The notes below the pieces were generated by a model. It searched no databases. It was not told where the DNA came from and saw only the letters and a program-made list of their open reading frames with translations. DNA of 64,000 nt from RH-AL1 sp965277735. GTDB taxonomy: Bacteria; Pseudomonadota; Alphaproteobacteria; Rhizobiales; Beijerinckiaceae. The DNA lies in the NCBI GenBank assembly GCA_965277735.1, contig CBDIDO010000001.1:62001-126000 (forward strand). Reading direction: 5' to 3'. The translations under genes and the position numbers were made by a program. Shown here piece by piece: positions 7,358-15,603 of the stretch (position 1 is the first letter of the stretch; each line of letters opens with the position of its first letter).

Positions 7358-8011
7358 TCAGGCGCCACGCTCGTCCAGTAGCCGAGCCACCGCCGTGCGC
7401 AGATCGGCGATACCTTCGCCCGTCTCCGACGATGTGAACAGAATCTCGGGATGCGCCGCCACGTGGCCCGACAGCTCGGCGAGCGTCGCGGCGACGACGC
7501 CGTCGCGGGCGCTGACCTTCACCTCGTCGAGCTTGGTGAGAACGATCTGGTAGGAGCATGCGGCCTTGTCGAGCAAGTCGCACATCTCGCGGTCCGGCGG
7601 CTTCAGCCCGTGGCGCCCGTCGACCAGCACGAACACCCGCGCCAGCGGCGCTCGGCCGCGTAGGAAGGCGTGCATGAGGTTGGTCCAGCTCGAGATCTTC
7701 TCCTTCGAGGCGACGGCGTAGCCATAGCCCGGCATATCGACGAGGCGCAGCCGCTCCGGAACGCCGACCGCGAAGAAATTGAGCTGCTGCGTGCGACCCG
7801 GCGTGTTCGACGTGCGCGCCAGCGCGTTGCGTCCCGTGAGCGCGTTGAGCAGCGACGACTTGCCGACGTTGGACCGGCCGGCGAAGGCGATCTCGGGTGG
7901 TCCCGCCGGCGGCAGATTGTCCGCCTTGGCCGCCGCCCAGATGAAGTTGCACTCGCCGGCGAAGAGCAGCCGGCCGTCTTCGGAAAGGTCCTTCTCCTCG
8001 GCGGCCGTCAT
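7358..8011 (-). CDS. engB: Ribosome biogenesis GTP-binding protein YihA/YsxC
   Basis: The 217-residue TRAFAC-class GTPase has G1 GRSNVGKS (residues 45-52), a G2 threonine in NTPGRTQQLNFF, G3 DMPGYGYA and G4 TKLD. These are the hallmarks of EngB, an essential factor in 50S subunit assembly. The start lies seven bases after the yidC stop, so the gene is the last of the rpmH-rnpA-yidC-engB transcription unit. The length is normal for the family. Confidence 0.95.
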   Translation of the reverse strand: MTAAEEKDLSEDGRLLFAGECNFIWAAAKADNLPPAGPPEIAFAGRSNVGKSSLLNALTGRNALARTSNTPGRTQQLNFFAVGVPERLRLVDMPGYGYAVASKEKISSWTNLMHAFLRGRAPLARVFVLVDGRHGLKPPDREMCDLLDKAACSYQIVLTKLDEVKVSARDGVVAATLAELSGHVAAHPEILFTSSETGEGIADLRTAVARLLDERGA

Positions 8012-8018
8012 GGGCTCG

Positions 8019-9917
8019 CTACTCCCCGGGGGCCACGCGCTTGCCTTCGGCCTCGGCTTCGAGGTTCTTCAGGTCGCGCTTGCTGTTTGCCAGAGCCGTC
8101 GCCTTGTCGACCGGCGGCTTCATGCCGAACATGCCCTTCAGATTGTCGAACAGCTCGAGCTTCACGCCGGCGCGCTTCATGATCACCGACTGCTGCAGGA
8201 TCGTCAGCGAGTTGTTGATGGTCCAGTAGAGCACCAGGCCCGACGGGAACGTGCCGAGCATGAACGTGAAGATCACCGGCATCCAGGAGAACATCGTCTT
8301 CTGCACGGGGTCCGTGGGCTCGGGGTTCATCTTCATCTGAAGGAACATCGAGATGCCCATGACGAGCGGCAGGAGGCCGATCGCCAGGAAGTGCCCGACG
8401 AGCGGCAGCGTCGTCGGATTGAAGGGGATCAGTCCGAACAGGTTGAAGACGTTGGTCGGGTCGGGCTGCGAGAGATCGCGGATCCACAGGACGAACGGCG
8501 CCTGGCGCATCTCGATCGTGACGAACAGCACCTTGTAGAGCGCGAAGAACACCGGGATCTGGATCACCATCGGCAGGCAACCGGCGACCGGGTTGATCTT
8601 CTCCGCCTTGTAGATCGCCATCATCTCCTGCTGCTGGCGCACCTTGTCGTCGGGGTACTTCTCCTTCAGCGCGGCGAGCTGCGGCTGCGCCGCCTTCATC
8701 TTCGCCATCGACATGTAAGAGCGGTTGGCGAGCGGGAAGAAGACCAGCTTCACCAGGAACGTGACGCCGATGATGGCGAAGCCGAAATTGCCGACGATCT
8801 TGTAGATGCCGTCGATCAGCCAGAACATCGGCTGCGTGATGAACCAGAGGTAGCCCCAGTCGATCAGGAGGTTGAACTTCTTGATGCCGAGCGTCGCGGC
8901 ATAATTGTCGAGCAGGCCGACGACCTTGGCGCCAGCGAAGATGCGCGAGGAGGACGACGCCTCGGCGCCCGGCGCGACCGTCACCGGCGCCGCGAAGGTC
9001 GCGGTCTGGTAGGTGCGGTCACCAGTGGGCCCAATCGCCTGGAACGACGCGTCGTAGCTCTGCGTCTGGTCCGGCACGAGCGCCGTCGCCCAATATTTGT
9101 CGGTGAAGCCGGCCCAGCCGCCGGTCCCGTTCAGCGAGATGGTCTGGCCGGGCTCCTTCTCGATCGAGGCGTAGGTCGGCTCCTGATATTTGTCACCGAC
9201 GACACCGACGTAGCCCTCGTGCAGCACCGAATAGCCGGAGGTCTTGGGCAGGCCCTGGCGCACGATGATCGCATAGGGCTGCAGCGTGACCGGCGCGCCG
9301 CCCTTGTTGGCGACGCTGTTGGTGATCTGGAACATGTAGTCACGGTCGACGGCGATCTTGCGCGTGAAGACGAGCCCCTTGCCATTGTCCCAGGTCAGCG
9401 TCAGCGGCGTCGTCGGCGTCAGCTTCTGGCCGTCCTTGGCCGTCCACAGCGTGTCGGGGCCCGGAAGCGCCACATCGGCGCCGGACTGCGCGACGAAGCC
9501 GGACTCGGCATAATAGGCCGACGGCGCGCCGGCCGGCGTCAGCAGGACGATGTTGGGCGAGCTCTTGTCCGGCGTCTCGCGGTAGTCCTTCAGCGACAGG
9601 TCATCCAGGCGGCCGCCTTTCAGCGCCACCGAGCCTTCGAGCGCAGGCGTCTCGATGTCGATGCGCGGGCTGTCGGCGATCACCGCCTTGCGGTCGCGCC
9701 GGGTCGCGGGAGTCTCGGGCACCGGACCGCCTTGCGGCGGCGCGACTGCCGATTGCGGCGGCGGCTGCGTCGAATTGACAGGCGACGACGCGCCCTGCTG
9801 CGTCTGCAGCTGGCGCGACTTGTTGTACTGTGGCTTGGCGTAGAAATACTGCCAGCCGAAGACCACGAGGATCGAGAGCGCGAGCGCCAGGTAGTAATTC
9901 TTGGTATCGGGTTTCAT
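8019..9917 (-). CDS. yidC: Membrane protein insertase YidC
   Basis: The 632-residue inner-membrane insertase works with or without SecYEG to place membrane proteins. An N-terminal anchor (residues 8-27) precedes a Pro/Gln-rich linker and a large periplasmic beta domain (roughly 60-350). The conserved C-terminal insertase core has its membrane segments and the cytosolic hairpin KMKAAQPQLAALKEKYPDD. Length and layout match proteobacterial YidC. It follows rnpA by 42 bases. The small yidD gene that often stands between rnpA and yidC is absent from this gap. engB follows after seven bases. Confidence 0.96.
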   Translation of the reverse strand: MKPDTKNYYLALALSILVVFGWQYFYAKPQYNKSRQLQTQQGASSPVNSTQPPPQSAVAPPQGGPVPETPATRRDRKAVIADSPRIDIETPALEGSVALKGGRLDDLSLKDYRETPDKSSPNIVLLTPAGAPSAYYAESGFVAQSGADVALPGPDTLWTAKDGQKLTPTTPLTLTWDNGKGLVFTRKIAVDRDYMFQITNSVANKGGAPVTLQPYAIIVRQGLPKTSGYSVLHEGYVGVVGDKYQEPTYASIEKEPGQTISLNGTGGWAGFTDKYWATALVPDQTQSYDASFQAIGPTGDRTYQTATFAAPVTVAPGAEASSSSRIFAGAKVVGLLDNYAATLGIKKFNLLIDWGYLWFITQPMFWLIDGIYKIVGNFGFAIIGVTFLVKLVFFPLANRSYMSMAKMKAAQPQLAALKEKYPDDKVRQQQEMMAIYKAEKINPVAGCLPMVIQIPVFFALYKVLFVTIEMRQAPFVLWIRDLSQPDPTNVFNLFGLIPFNPTTLPLVGHFLAIGLLPLVMGISMFLQMKMNPEPTDPVQKTMFSWMPVIFTFMLGTFPSGLVLYWTINNSLTILQQSVIMKRAGVKLELFDNLKGMFGMKPPVDKATALANSKRDLKNLEAEAEGKRVAPGE

Positions 9918-9959
9918 GGCGTCCTGGATCTCACGATCGGCACTCGCGGCGACCGTGCC

Positions 9960-10391
9960 TCAGCCCGGGGCGCCCACCTTGCTAGCGTCGCGGCTTGGAT
10001 CGCGCCGCTTGCGACGACCGGCGTCATGCACGCCAATGAAGGCGCGGGCAAGCTCGCTCTGGAGGTCGGCGAACGGCACCCGGATCGCCTCGATCCTGCC
10101 GATCACCACATAATCATGACCGTCGCGCGCTTGAAGGTCCACCGACAGGCGCAGCGCCTCGCGCAGGCGTCGCCGGGCGCGATTGCGGATCACCGCGCAG
10201 CCGACCTTCTTCGTCAGCGTGAAGCCGAGGCGCGGCGGCTCCGCGGCATGATCGGGCTCGCGAGGACCGGCCTGCAGCGTCAGCGCCTTCCCGTGCCACC
10301 GCTTGCCCTTCGCCGCACGCAAAAAATCGGCGCGGCGAAGAAGCCGGCCGATCTTCTTTGGCGCGGAGGGCGCGGTAGCGTCGAGTGTCAG
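9960..10391 (-). CDS. rnpA: Ribonuclease P protein component (non-canonical start)
   Basis: The basic RNase P protein is recognised by LGFTLTKKVGCAVIRNRARR, the RNR-containing RNA-binding signature. Conserved N-terminal sequence (RLLRRADFLRAAKGKR) is encoded upstream of the first usable TTG at 10322, in an open frame that reaches rpmH. No ATG, GTG or TTG occurs in frame there. The only near-cognate start that fits the usual arrangement is CTG at 10391, whose CTGA overlaps the rpmH stop; ATC at 10352 is another option. From 10391 the protein would have 143 residues. The start is therefore uncertain, but the gene and its stop at 9960 are clear. RnpA with the RNase P RNA matures tRNA 5' ends. 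Confidence 0.88.
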   Translation of the reverse strand: MTLDATAPSAPKKIGRLLRRADFLRAAKGKRWHGKALTLQAGPREPDHAAEPPRLGFTLTKKVGCAVIRNRARRRLREALRLSVDLQARDGHDYVVIGRIEAIRVPFADLQSELARAFIGVHDAGRRKRRDPSRDASKVGAPG

Positions 10392-10522
10392 GCCGAAAGC
10401 TTCTTGCGGCCACGCGCGCGGCGCGTCGCGATGACCTTGCGGCCGCCGACCGTCGCCATGCGGGCGCGGAAACCATGGCGGCGCTTACGCACGAGGTTCG
10501 AGGGCTGATAGGTGCGTTTCAC
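10388..10522 (-). CDS. rpmH: 50S ribosomal protein L34
   Basis: The 44-residue basic protein starts (G)TG-KRTYQPSNLVRKRRHG and ends ATRRARGRKKLSA, the complete L34 sequence. The GTG at 10522 is the expected first codon; an upstream ATG at 10576 would add 18 non-L34 residues. A GGAG element sits eight bases before it. The gene heads the rpmH-rnpA-yidC-engB cluster, and a good promoter lies 117-145 bases upstream. dnaA is not next to it, so no replication origin is inferred here. Confidence 0.96.
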   Translation of the reverse strand: MKRTYQPSNLVRKRRHGFRARMATVGGRKVIATRRARGRKKLSA

Positions 10523-10638
10523 GTCAAAACTCCATCTCGACCGGACCAGCTTTCGCCGTCGGAGGGTCGAGGACAAGACATCTCAGGTTTGAGGTGCCGG
10601 GTGCAGCACAACAGCGCGCCCGTTCACCTGAGCGGCGG

Positions 10639-10667
10639 CTTATGAGGGAAGGCGGCGCCGAAGTCAA
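10639..10667 (-). promoter_or_regulatory. Sigma70-type promoter of rpmH operon
   Basis: On the minus strand a -35 TTGACT (10662-10667) and a -10 CATAAG (10639-10644) are separated by exactly 17 bases. It faces the rpmH-rnpA-yidC-engB operon and leaves a leader of about 110 bases. This is the best sigma70 match noticed in the first 11 kb. Confidence 0.6.
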
Positions 10668-10739
10668 TTTTTCGCGGCCGAATCCCGCAGGCGCGGGACG
10701 CCTGTTGGCGGCTTCAAAGCGAACCTCTATGTCGGCGGC

Positions 10740-11981
10740 ATGACCGCCTCCTACGACGTCCTCGTCATCGGCGCCGGCGCGGCGGGCATCGGGGCCGGGC
10801 GCGAGCTGGCGCGGCGTGGCACCAACTTCCTCATCCTCGAGGCGCGGCCGCGCATCGGCGGCCGCAGCTTTACCACCACCTGCGGCACGCCGTATCCGTT
10901 CGATCTCGGCTGCGAATGGCTGCACTCGGCCGATCGCAACGTGCTGGGTGCGCTTGCCCCCGAACTCGGCATCGCGCTCGACAAGGCGGTTCCGCCATGG
11001 CGGCGGCGCCACCTGCAGCGCGGCTTCGGCAACGCCGAGCAGGATGCGTTCGCGGCCGAGTCCGACGCGTTCTTCGCGCGGCTCGAGACGGCGGCGGAGA
11101 CGGCGCGGCGCACCGGACGCGACCAGCCGGCGTCGGATTTCATCGACCCCGACGCGCGCTGGACCGGCTTCCTCGACGCGGTCTCGACTTATTACAATGG
11201 CGCCCCGCTCGACCGCGTCTCGGTGCTCGATTTCGACGCCTACGCCGACACAGAAGTGAACTGGCGCGCCGTCGGCGGCTACGGCGCCTTGATCGCGAAA
11301 GCCGCTGCCGGCCTGCCGATCCGCCTCGGCTGCCCGGTGACGCGGATCGACATGACCGGACGGTCGATCGCGGTCGAGAGCGCCGGCGGCTCGCTGACGG
11401 CGGAGGCCGTCATCGTCACCGTGCCGAGCGATGTCGTCGCCTCGGGCGCGATCGCCTTCACCCCTGCGCTCGACGACCATCTCGCCGCCGCGGCTGGCCT
11501 GCCGCTCGGCATCGCCAACAAAGTGTTTTTCGCGCTCGACCAGCCGGACGCCTTCGAGCCCGACATGCGGCTGATCGGCGCGCCCGAGCTGCGCGACACC
11601 GGCACCTACACGCTGCGCGCGCACGGCCGCCCGGTGGTCGAAGGCTATTTCGGCGGGGATTATGCGCGTCACCTGGAGACGGCCGGCCCAGCGGCCTTCT
11701 TCGATGCGGCGCGGGGCGAGATTGCCAATGCGCTGGGCCGCGACGTCGGCGCCGGGCTCAGGCCGATCGCAACGACCGCCTGGGCGAGCGACCCCTACGC
11801 GATGGGCTCCTACTCGCACGCGCTGCCGGGGCACGCGGCCTGCCGAGCGCGTCTGGCGACGCCGGTCGACGGTCGCCTGCTGTTCGCCGGCGAGGCGACG
11901 TCGCCGCATTTCTTCTCGACCGCGCATGGCGCCTTCGAGGAGGGCACGAGGGCCGCGGCGCGCGTCGCACCGAAGGGCTAA
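10740..11981 (+). CDS. FAD-dependent amine oxidase family protein
   Basis: The 413-residue protein opens with a Rossmann FAD site, VIGAGAAGIGAGREL (residues 8-22), continued by LEARPRIGGRSF. It ends with the flavin-domain motif LFAGEATSPHFFSTAHGAFEEG typical of monoamine oxidase and polyamine oxidase relatives. These enzymes oxidise primary or secondary amines using FAD and oxygen; the substrate is not predictable. No signal peptide is seen, so it is probably cytosolic. It is divergent from rpmH across a 217-bp gap, and apaG follows 71 bases downstream on the same strand. Confidence 0.85.
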   Translation: MTASYDVLVIGAGAAGIGAGRELARRGTNFLILEARPRIGGRSFTTTCGTPYPFDLGCEWLHSADRNVLGALAPELGIALDKAVPPWRRRHLQRGFGNAEQDAFAAESDAFFARLETAAETARRTGRDQPASDFIDPDARWTGFLDAVSTYYNGAPLDRVSVLDFDAYADTEVNWRAVGGYGALIAKAAAGLPIRLGCPVTRIDMTGRSIAVESAGGSLTAEAVIVTVPSDVVASGAIAFTPALDDHLAAAAGLPLGIANKVFFALDQPDAFEPDMRLIGAPELRDTGTYTLRAHGRPVVEGYFGGDYARHLETAGPAAFFDAARGEIANALGRDVGAGLRPIATTAWASDPYAMGSYSHALPGHAACRARLATPVDGRLLFAGEATSPHFFSTAHGAFEEGTRAAARVAPKG

Positions 11982-12052
11982 TTGCCAGCCCCGAAAACCA
12001 TGTCTGCGGCGCCCCCTTCCCAAAACCCCCTGTGCTTCCTACAAAAAGCGGT

Positions 12053-12469
12053 ATGTCCACCGATCGCCAAACCGACCTCTACACGCGCACGACGCGCCAC
12101 GTCGAAATCTCCGTCCTGCCGGAGTTCCTGCCCGAGCGGTCGGACGCAAGCGAGGGCCATTACTTTTGGGCCTATACCGTCGAGATCGCCAACCAGGGCG
12201 AGACGACGATCCAGGTGACGGATCGCTACTGGAAGATCACCGACGGCCTCGGCCGGCTCGAGGAGGTGCGCGGGCCGGGCATCGTCGGCGAGCAGCCGGT
12301 GCTGCAGCCGGGCGACGTGTTCCGCTACACATCGGGCTGCCCGCTCTCGACACCCTCAGGCTTCATGACCGGCACCTACCGTGTCGTCGTCGAGGGCGGC
12401 GAGGAATTCGAAGCGGAGATCCCGCTGTTCTCGCTCGACTCGCCCTATCTCTCGCGCGTGCTGAATTGA
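12053..12469 (+). CDS. apaG: ApaG-domain protein
   Basis: The 138-residue single-domain protein matches ApaG along its whole length: HYFWAYTVEIANQG, VTDRYWKITDG, GPGIVGEQPVLQPG and YTSGCPLSTPSGFMTG are all conserved. ApaG has a fibronectin-III-like fold and is linked genetically to Co2+/Mg2+ tolerance and Ap4A metabolism, but its biochemical role is not settled. The stop codon overlaps the TTG start of argE (TTGA), so the two are translationally coupled. Confidence 0.95.
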   Translation: MSTDRQTDLYTRTTRHVEISVLPEFLPERSDASEGHYFWAYTVEIANQGETTIQVTDRYWKITDGLGRLEEVRGPGIVGEQPVLQPGDVFRYTSGCPLSTPSGFMTGTYRVVVEGGEEFEAEIPLFSLDSPYLSRVLN

Positions 12470-13629
12470 CCGGCGACAGGCGCGAGACCACGCTCGCGCT
12501 GCTCGAGGAGCTCGTCTCTTTCGACACGGTCAGCTCCAAGACGAACCTGCCGCTCATCGACCGGGTCGAGGCGTGGCTCGCCGAGCACGACATCACATCC
12601 ACCCGCGTGCCCAACGCCGACGGCGACAAGGCCGCGCTCTTCGCGACCATCGGGCCGGCCGGCGACGGCGGCATCGTGCTTTCGGGCCATACCGACGTGG
12701 TGCCGGTGAAGGGCCAGAAATGGTCGAGCGATCCGTTCGCGCTGCGCCGCGACGGCGATCGGCTCTACGGCCGCGGCGCCTGCGACATGAAGGCGTTCGA
12801 CGCGATCTGCCTCGCCATGCTGCCGGAGCTAAAGAAAGCCAAGCTGTCGCGACCGATCCATCTGCTGCTCTCCTACGACGAGGAGATCGGCTGCCGGGGC
12901 TCGCTCGACACGATCGCCCGCTTCGGTGACGACCTGCCGCGTCCTGCCCTGTGCATCGTCGGCGAGCCGACCAAGATGGCCATCGTCGACGCGCACAAGT
13001 CGATCTCGCATTACGAGACGGTCGTGCGCGGCAAGGAGGCGCATTCCTCCGACCCGCGCGCCGGCGCCAACGCGGTCGAGGTCGCCTGCCAGCTCGTCGC
13101 CGAGCTCTACCGCCTGCAGGCGACGCTGGAGGAGGAGGGCGATCCCTCCGGCCTGTTCCAGCCGCCGTTCTCGACGGTGCATGTCGGCATGATCGAGGGC
13201 GGCCACGCCCGCAACATCCTCGCCAACGAATGCAGCTTCGGCTGGGAATTCCGCGGCCTGCCCGGCGCCGACCCGAAGCGCGCGGCCAAGCACCTGCAGG
13301 CCTTCGTCGATCGCGTCGCGCTGCCGCATCTGAGCCGCTACACCAAGACCGTGTCGATCGAGACGCATGGCGAAGTCGAGGTGCCTGGCCTCGCCCCCGA
13401 CCACGGCTCCGAGGCCGAGATGCTGGTGAAGCGGATCACCGGCGCCAATGCGATCGAGACAGTGTCCTTCGCGACCGAGGCCGGCCAGTTCCAGAAGGCC
13501 GGCATCCCGACGATCGTCTGCGGCCCCGGCTCGATCGCCCAGGCGCACCAGCCCGACGAATATATCGAGCTGTCGCAGATCGACGCCGGGCTGGCGTTTT
13601 TGCGCAAGCTCGGGGAAGCGCTCGCGTAG
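12466..13629 (+). CDS. argE: Acetylornithine deacetylase
   Basis: The 387-residue M20 zinc peptidase-family enzyme removes the acetyl group from N-acetylornithine in arginine synthesis. Metal-ligand motifs are present in order: GHTDVVPV, RGACDMKAFD, DEEIGCRGS, GEPT and the C-terminal AQAHQPDEY. The only start that gives a full N-terminus is TTG at 12466, overlapping the apaG stop by four bases; this produces a protein of the usual ArgE length. No other arginine gene is adjacent. ArgE was preferred to DapE because of the overall ETTLALLEELVSFDTVS start and length, but related deacylases remain possible. Confidence 0.88.
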   Translation: MTGDRRETTLALLEELVSFDTVSSKTNLPLIDRVEAWLAEHDITSTRVPNADGDKAALFATIGPAGDGGIVLSGHTDVVPVKGQKWSSDPFALRRDGDRLYGRGACDMKAFDAICLAMLPELKKAKLSRPIHLLLSYDEEIGCRGSLDTIARFGDDLPRPALCIVGEPTKMAIVDAHKSISHYETVVRGKEAHSSDPRAGANAVEVACQLVAELYRLQATLEEEGDPSGLFQPPFSTVHVGMIEGGHARNILANECSFGWEFRGLPGADPKRAAKHLQAFVDRVALPHLSRYTKTVSIETHGEVEVPGLAPDHGSEAEMLVKRITGANAIETVSFATEAGQFQKAGIPTIVCGPGSIAQAHQPDEYIELSQIDAGLAFLRKLGEALA

Positions 13630-13768
13630 GGGCGGCGGCGCCCCCGCTGCCGTCAATGCGAGCCTGAGGCCGAACGGAGGCGAGGCGCCGCCGCTCCTCG
13701 AAAGCCCCACAAGCCTGCGACAAGGCTCGGCTGCGAGATTAGGGGCGCCCGAAGCTCGCGGACCCCTC

Positions 13769-14287
13769 ATGGCGATTCAGCCGCCGTCAGACATCCTGCT
13801 CGATGTGGCCGCTGCCGCCGACCCTGAGAAGGTGCGCGCCGCGACGGCGCGGCTCGCCAAGCTCGCGGCGGATCCTGCCGTCGTCGACAAGGATTTCGGC
13901 AAGGCGCTCGCCGCAGCCAGCGCCGCCGGCAAGAGCGGCGCGGCCAGCTCCGCTACCGCCGCATCGAGCAAGGCCGCGGCCCCGGCGTCGCCCGCGCATG
14001 TCGCCTCGAGCGAAGGCACGACGCTGAAGCGCAGCATGACCCACAAGGGCGACATCTACCAAAAATTCGAGGCGGTGCTGCTGCAGAGCTTCGTCGAGTC
14101 GATGCTGCCGAAGGACGACGAGCTCTACGGCGGCAAGGAGACGGCCGGCGCCTTCCGCTCGATGATGGCCGAGCAGCTCGCCGACCAGATCTCGAAGGCC
14201 GGCGGCATCGGCATCGCCAAGTCCGTCGAGCACGCCCATCCCGCGCACGCGGCGCCGCCGCGCGCCAACCAGCCCCTGAAAGCCTGA
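13769..14287 (+). CDS. Rod-binding protein (FlgJ N-terminal domain / CheL-like)
   Basis: The 172-residue protein has an Ala/Ser-rich N-terminal half and a conserved C-terminal block: YQKFEAVLLQSFVESMLPKD, YGGKETAGAFRSMMAEQLAD and ISKAGGIGIAK. This is the rod-binding domain of FlgJ without the muramidase domain, a form common in Rhizobiales. It would chaperone flagellar rod assembly in the periplasm. The FlgN-like gene follows five bases after its stop. No other core flagellar genes are in the window, so this is a detached accessory group. Confidence 0.82.
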   Translation: MAIQPPSDILLDVAAAADPEKVRAATARLAKLAADPAVVDKDFGKALAAASAAGKSGAASSATAASSKAAAPASPAHVASSEGTTLKRSMTHKGDIYQKFEAVLLQSFVESMLPKDDELYGGKETAGAFRSMMAEQLADQISKAGGIGIAKSVEHAHPAHAAPPRANQPLKA

Positions 14288-14292
14288 TCCTG

Positions 14293-14709
14293 ATGTCCGC
14301 ACAAGCCGCCGCCGTCTGGTTTCCCGAGGACCGCAAGTTCGTCTCGTCCGAGACCTACGACGCGTTCGTCAGCGTCATGGAGCGGCTCGAGACCGTGATC
14401 GAATCCGAGACGCGCATGCTCGCCACCGGCGGCACGACGGAGATCGCCGAGGCGACGCGGCAGAAGCGGCAGGGCTTTCTCGAGCTGAGCCGCCTGATGA
14501 AGACGATGGAGCGCACCATCCCGAGCCAGGAGATCCTCTCCCGCCTGGCGGCGTTCCGCGGCAAGCTCCAGGCCAACGACGCCACGCTCCGCGTGCACCT
14601 GCAGGCCGTCAGGGCGGTCAACGCGCTGATCGTCGACGTGATGCGCGAAGCCGAATCCGACGGCACCTATTCGCGCGGCTACGGCCACCGCGCCGACGAC
14701 GACGCGTGA
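14293..14709 (+). CDS. FlgN-like flagellar export chaperone
   Basis: The 138-residue, mostly helical cytosolic protein has a long heptad-like stretch (residues 25-120) ending LRVHLQAVRAVNALIVDVMR and a Gly/Tyr tail. The size, helical character and position directly after the rod-binding gene match the rhizobial FlgN family, which holds hook-associated proteins FlgK and FlgL for secretion. Sequence similarity in this family is low, so the call leans partly on context. The next gene begins eight bases downstream. Confidence 0.65.
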   Translation: MSAQAAAVWFPEDRKFVSSETYDAFVSVMERLETVIESETRMLATGGTTEIAEATRQKRQGFLELSRLMKTMERTIPSQEILSRLAAFRGKLQANDATLRVHLQAVRAVNALIVDVMREAESDGTYSRGYGHRADDDA

Positions 14710-14716
14710 TGCCGCG

Positions 14717-15160
14717 ATGAAGGCGTTCATGATCGGCCTCTGGGTGATCACGGTCGCGCTCGGCGCGAGCTACGCGGTCGCCTTCGTCGAGACCCCGGCG
14801 AAGATCGACGCCGCGGCCGGCAAGCCCGCGCTCGAGGTGCAGAAGACGCGCGTCATCAACGTGCCGATCGTCTCCGAGGGCGCGGTGCGCGGCTTCATCG
14901 TCGCGCAATTCGCCTTCACGACCGATGCCGGCAAGACGAAGACGCTCAGCGTGTCACCGGAAGTGTTCCTGCTCGATGAGGCGTTCCGCACGCTCTACGC
15001 CGACGACAAGCTCGATTTCCTGCACCTCGACAAATACGACATCTCCGCCCTGACCAAGCACCTCGTCACCGCGACCAACACGCGGCTCGGCGAGGCCGTC
15101 GTGCACGACGTTCTGGTGCAGGACTTCACCTTCATCTCGAAGGAGGAGAACGACCGATGA
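14717..15160 (+). CDS. Membrane-anchored hypothetical protein, FliL-like in outline
   Basis: The 147-residue protein has one N-terminal membrane segment (residues 4-22) and a periplasmic domain. The layout recalls FliL, a stator-associated flagellar protein: a strand-rich first half, then KYDISALTKHLVTATNTRLG and a final strand VVHDVLVQDFTFI. I cannot claim homology by eye. It sits between the FlgN-like gene and a two-TM protein, and its stop overlaps the next start as ATGA, suggesting one operon with flagellar purpose. Confidence 0.55.
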   Translation: MKAFMIGLWVITVALGASYAVAFVETPAKIDAAAGKPALEVQKTRVINVPIVSEGAVRGFIVAQFAFTTDAGKTKTLSVSPEVFLLDEAFRTLYADDKLDFLHLDKYDISALTKHLVTATNTRLGEAVVHDVLVQDFTFISKEENDR

Positions 15161-15603
15161 GCCTGCGCGACGCCGGCCCGGCGGACTTCGACGCGCTTGC
15201 GCTGGGGCGCCTGACCTGGATCGGCCTCGTCGTCGCCGCCCTCGGCTGGGCGCTGATGATCGGCGAGGCGACGATGGCCGACGTGGTGATCCGCGGGCCC
15301 CGCGCGCCGACGCTGCACGGCGACCTCGTCGTCGTCGCGCAGTGCCTGATCGTCTCCGGCTTCGGGCTCGCGATCATCGGCGCGCTGCAGAGCGGCTTCG
15401 GCACGCTGAACCGGTTCTTCGAGGCGGTGCTGTCGCGCTCGACGCAACGAGCCTCTGGCGCCCCCGCTTCCGTCCCGGTGGCGCCGGCGCCGGCACGCGA
15501 GCGTCGCCCCTACCGCACGCTCGCCGACGGCTCGGTCGAGGTCGAGACGATCGTCGGCACGCGCCGCTTCGCCACGATGCGCGAGGCCGCGGACTTCATC
15601 TAG
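15157..15603 (+). CDS. Two-TM hypothetical membrane protein
   Basis: The 148-residue protein has two hydrophobic segments (about residues 20-40 and 58-80) and a cytosolic tail with a Pro/Ala-rich linker. It ends in a small conserved-looking block (RTLADGSVEVETIVGTRRF...). No named family is recognised. It is the last gene of the flagellar accessory group, coupled to the previous gene by an ATGA overlap, so a role in motility is inferred from position only. Its TAG stop shares CTAG with the convergent lipase gene. Confidence 0.6.
   Translation: MSLRDAGPADFDALALGRLTWIGLVVAALGWALMIGEATMADVVIRGPRAPTLHGDLVVVAQCLIVSGFGLAIIGALQSGFGTLNRFFEAVLSRSTQRASGAPASVPVAPAPARERRPYRTLADGSVEVETIVGTRRFATMREAADFI

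Noticed and set aside
7779..10508. Long plus-strand open frame (909 codons)
   Set aside because: It lies antisense to yidC, rnpA and rpmH, is Arg/Asp/His-rich with no domain, and arises from GC-rich codon bias of the real genes.
10523..10739. Replication origin near rpmH
   Set aside because: rpmH is near oriC in some bacteria, but no dnaA gene or cluster of DnaA boxes is present here.
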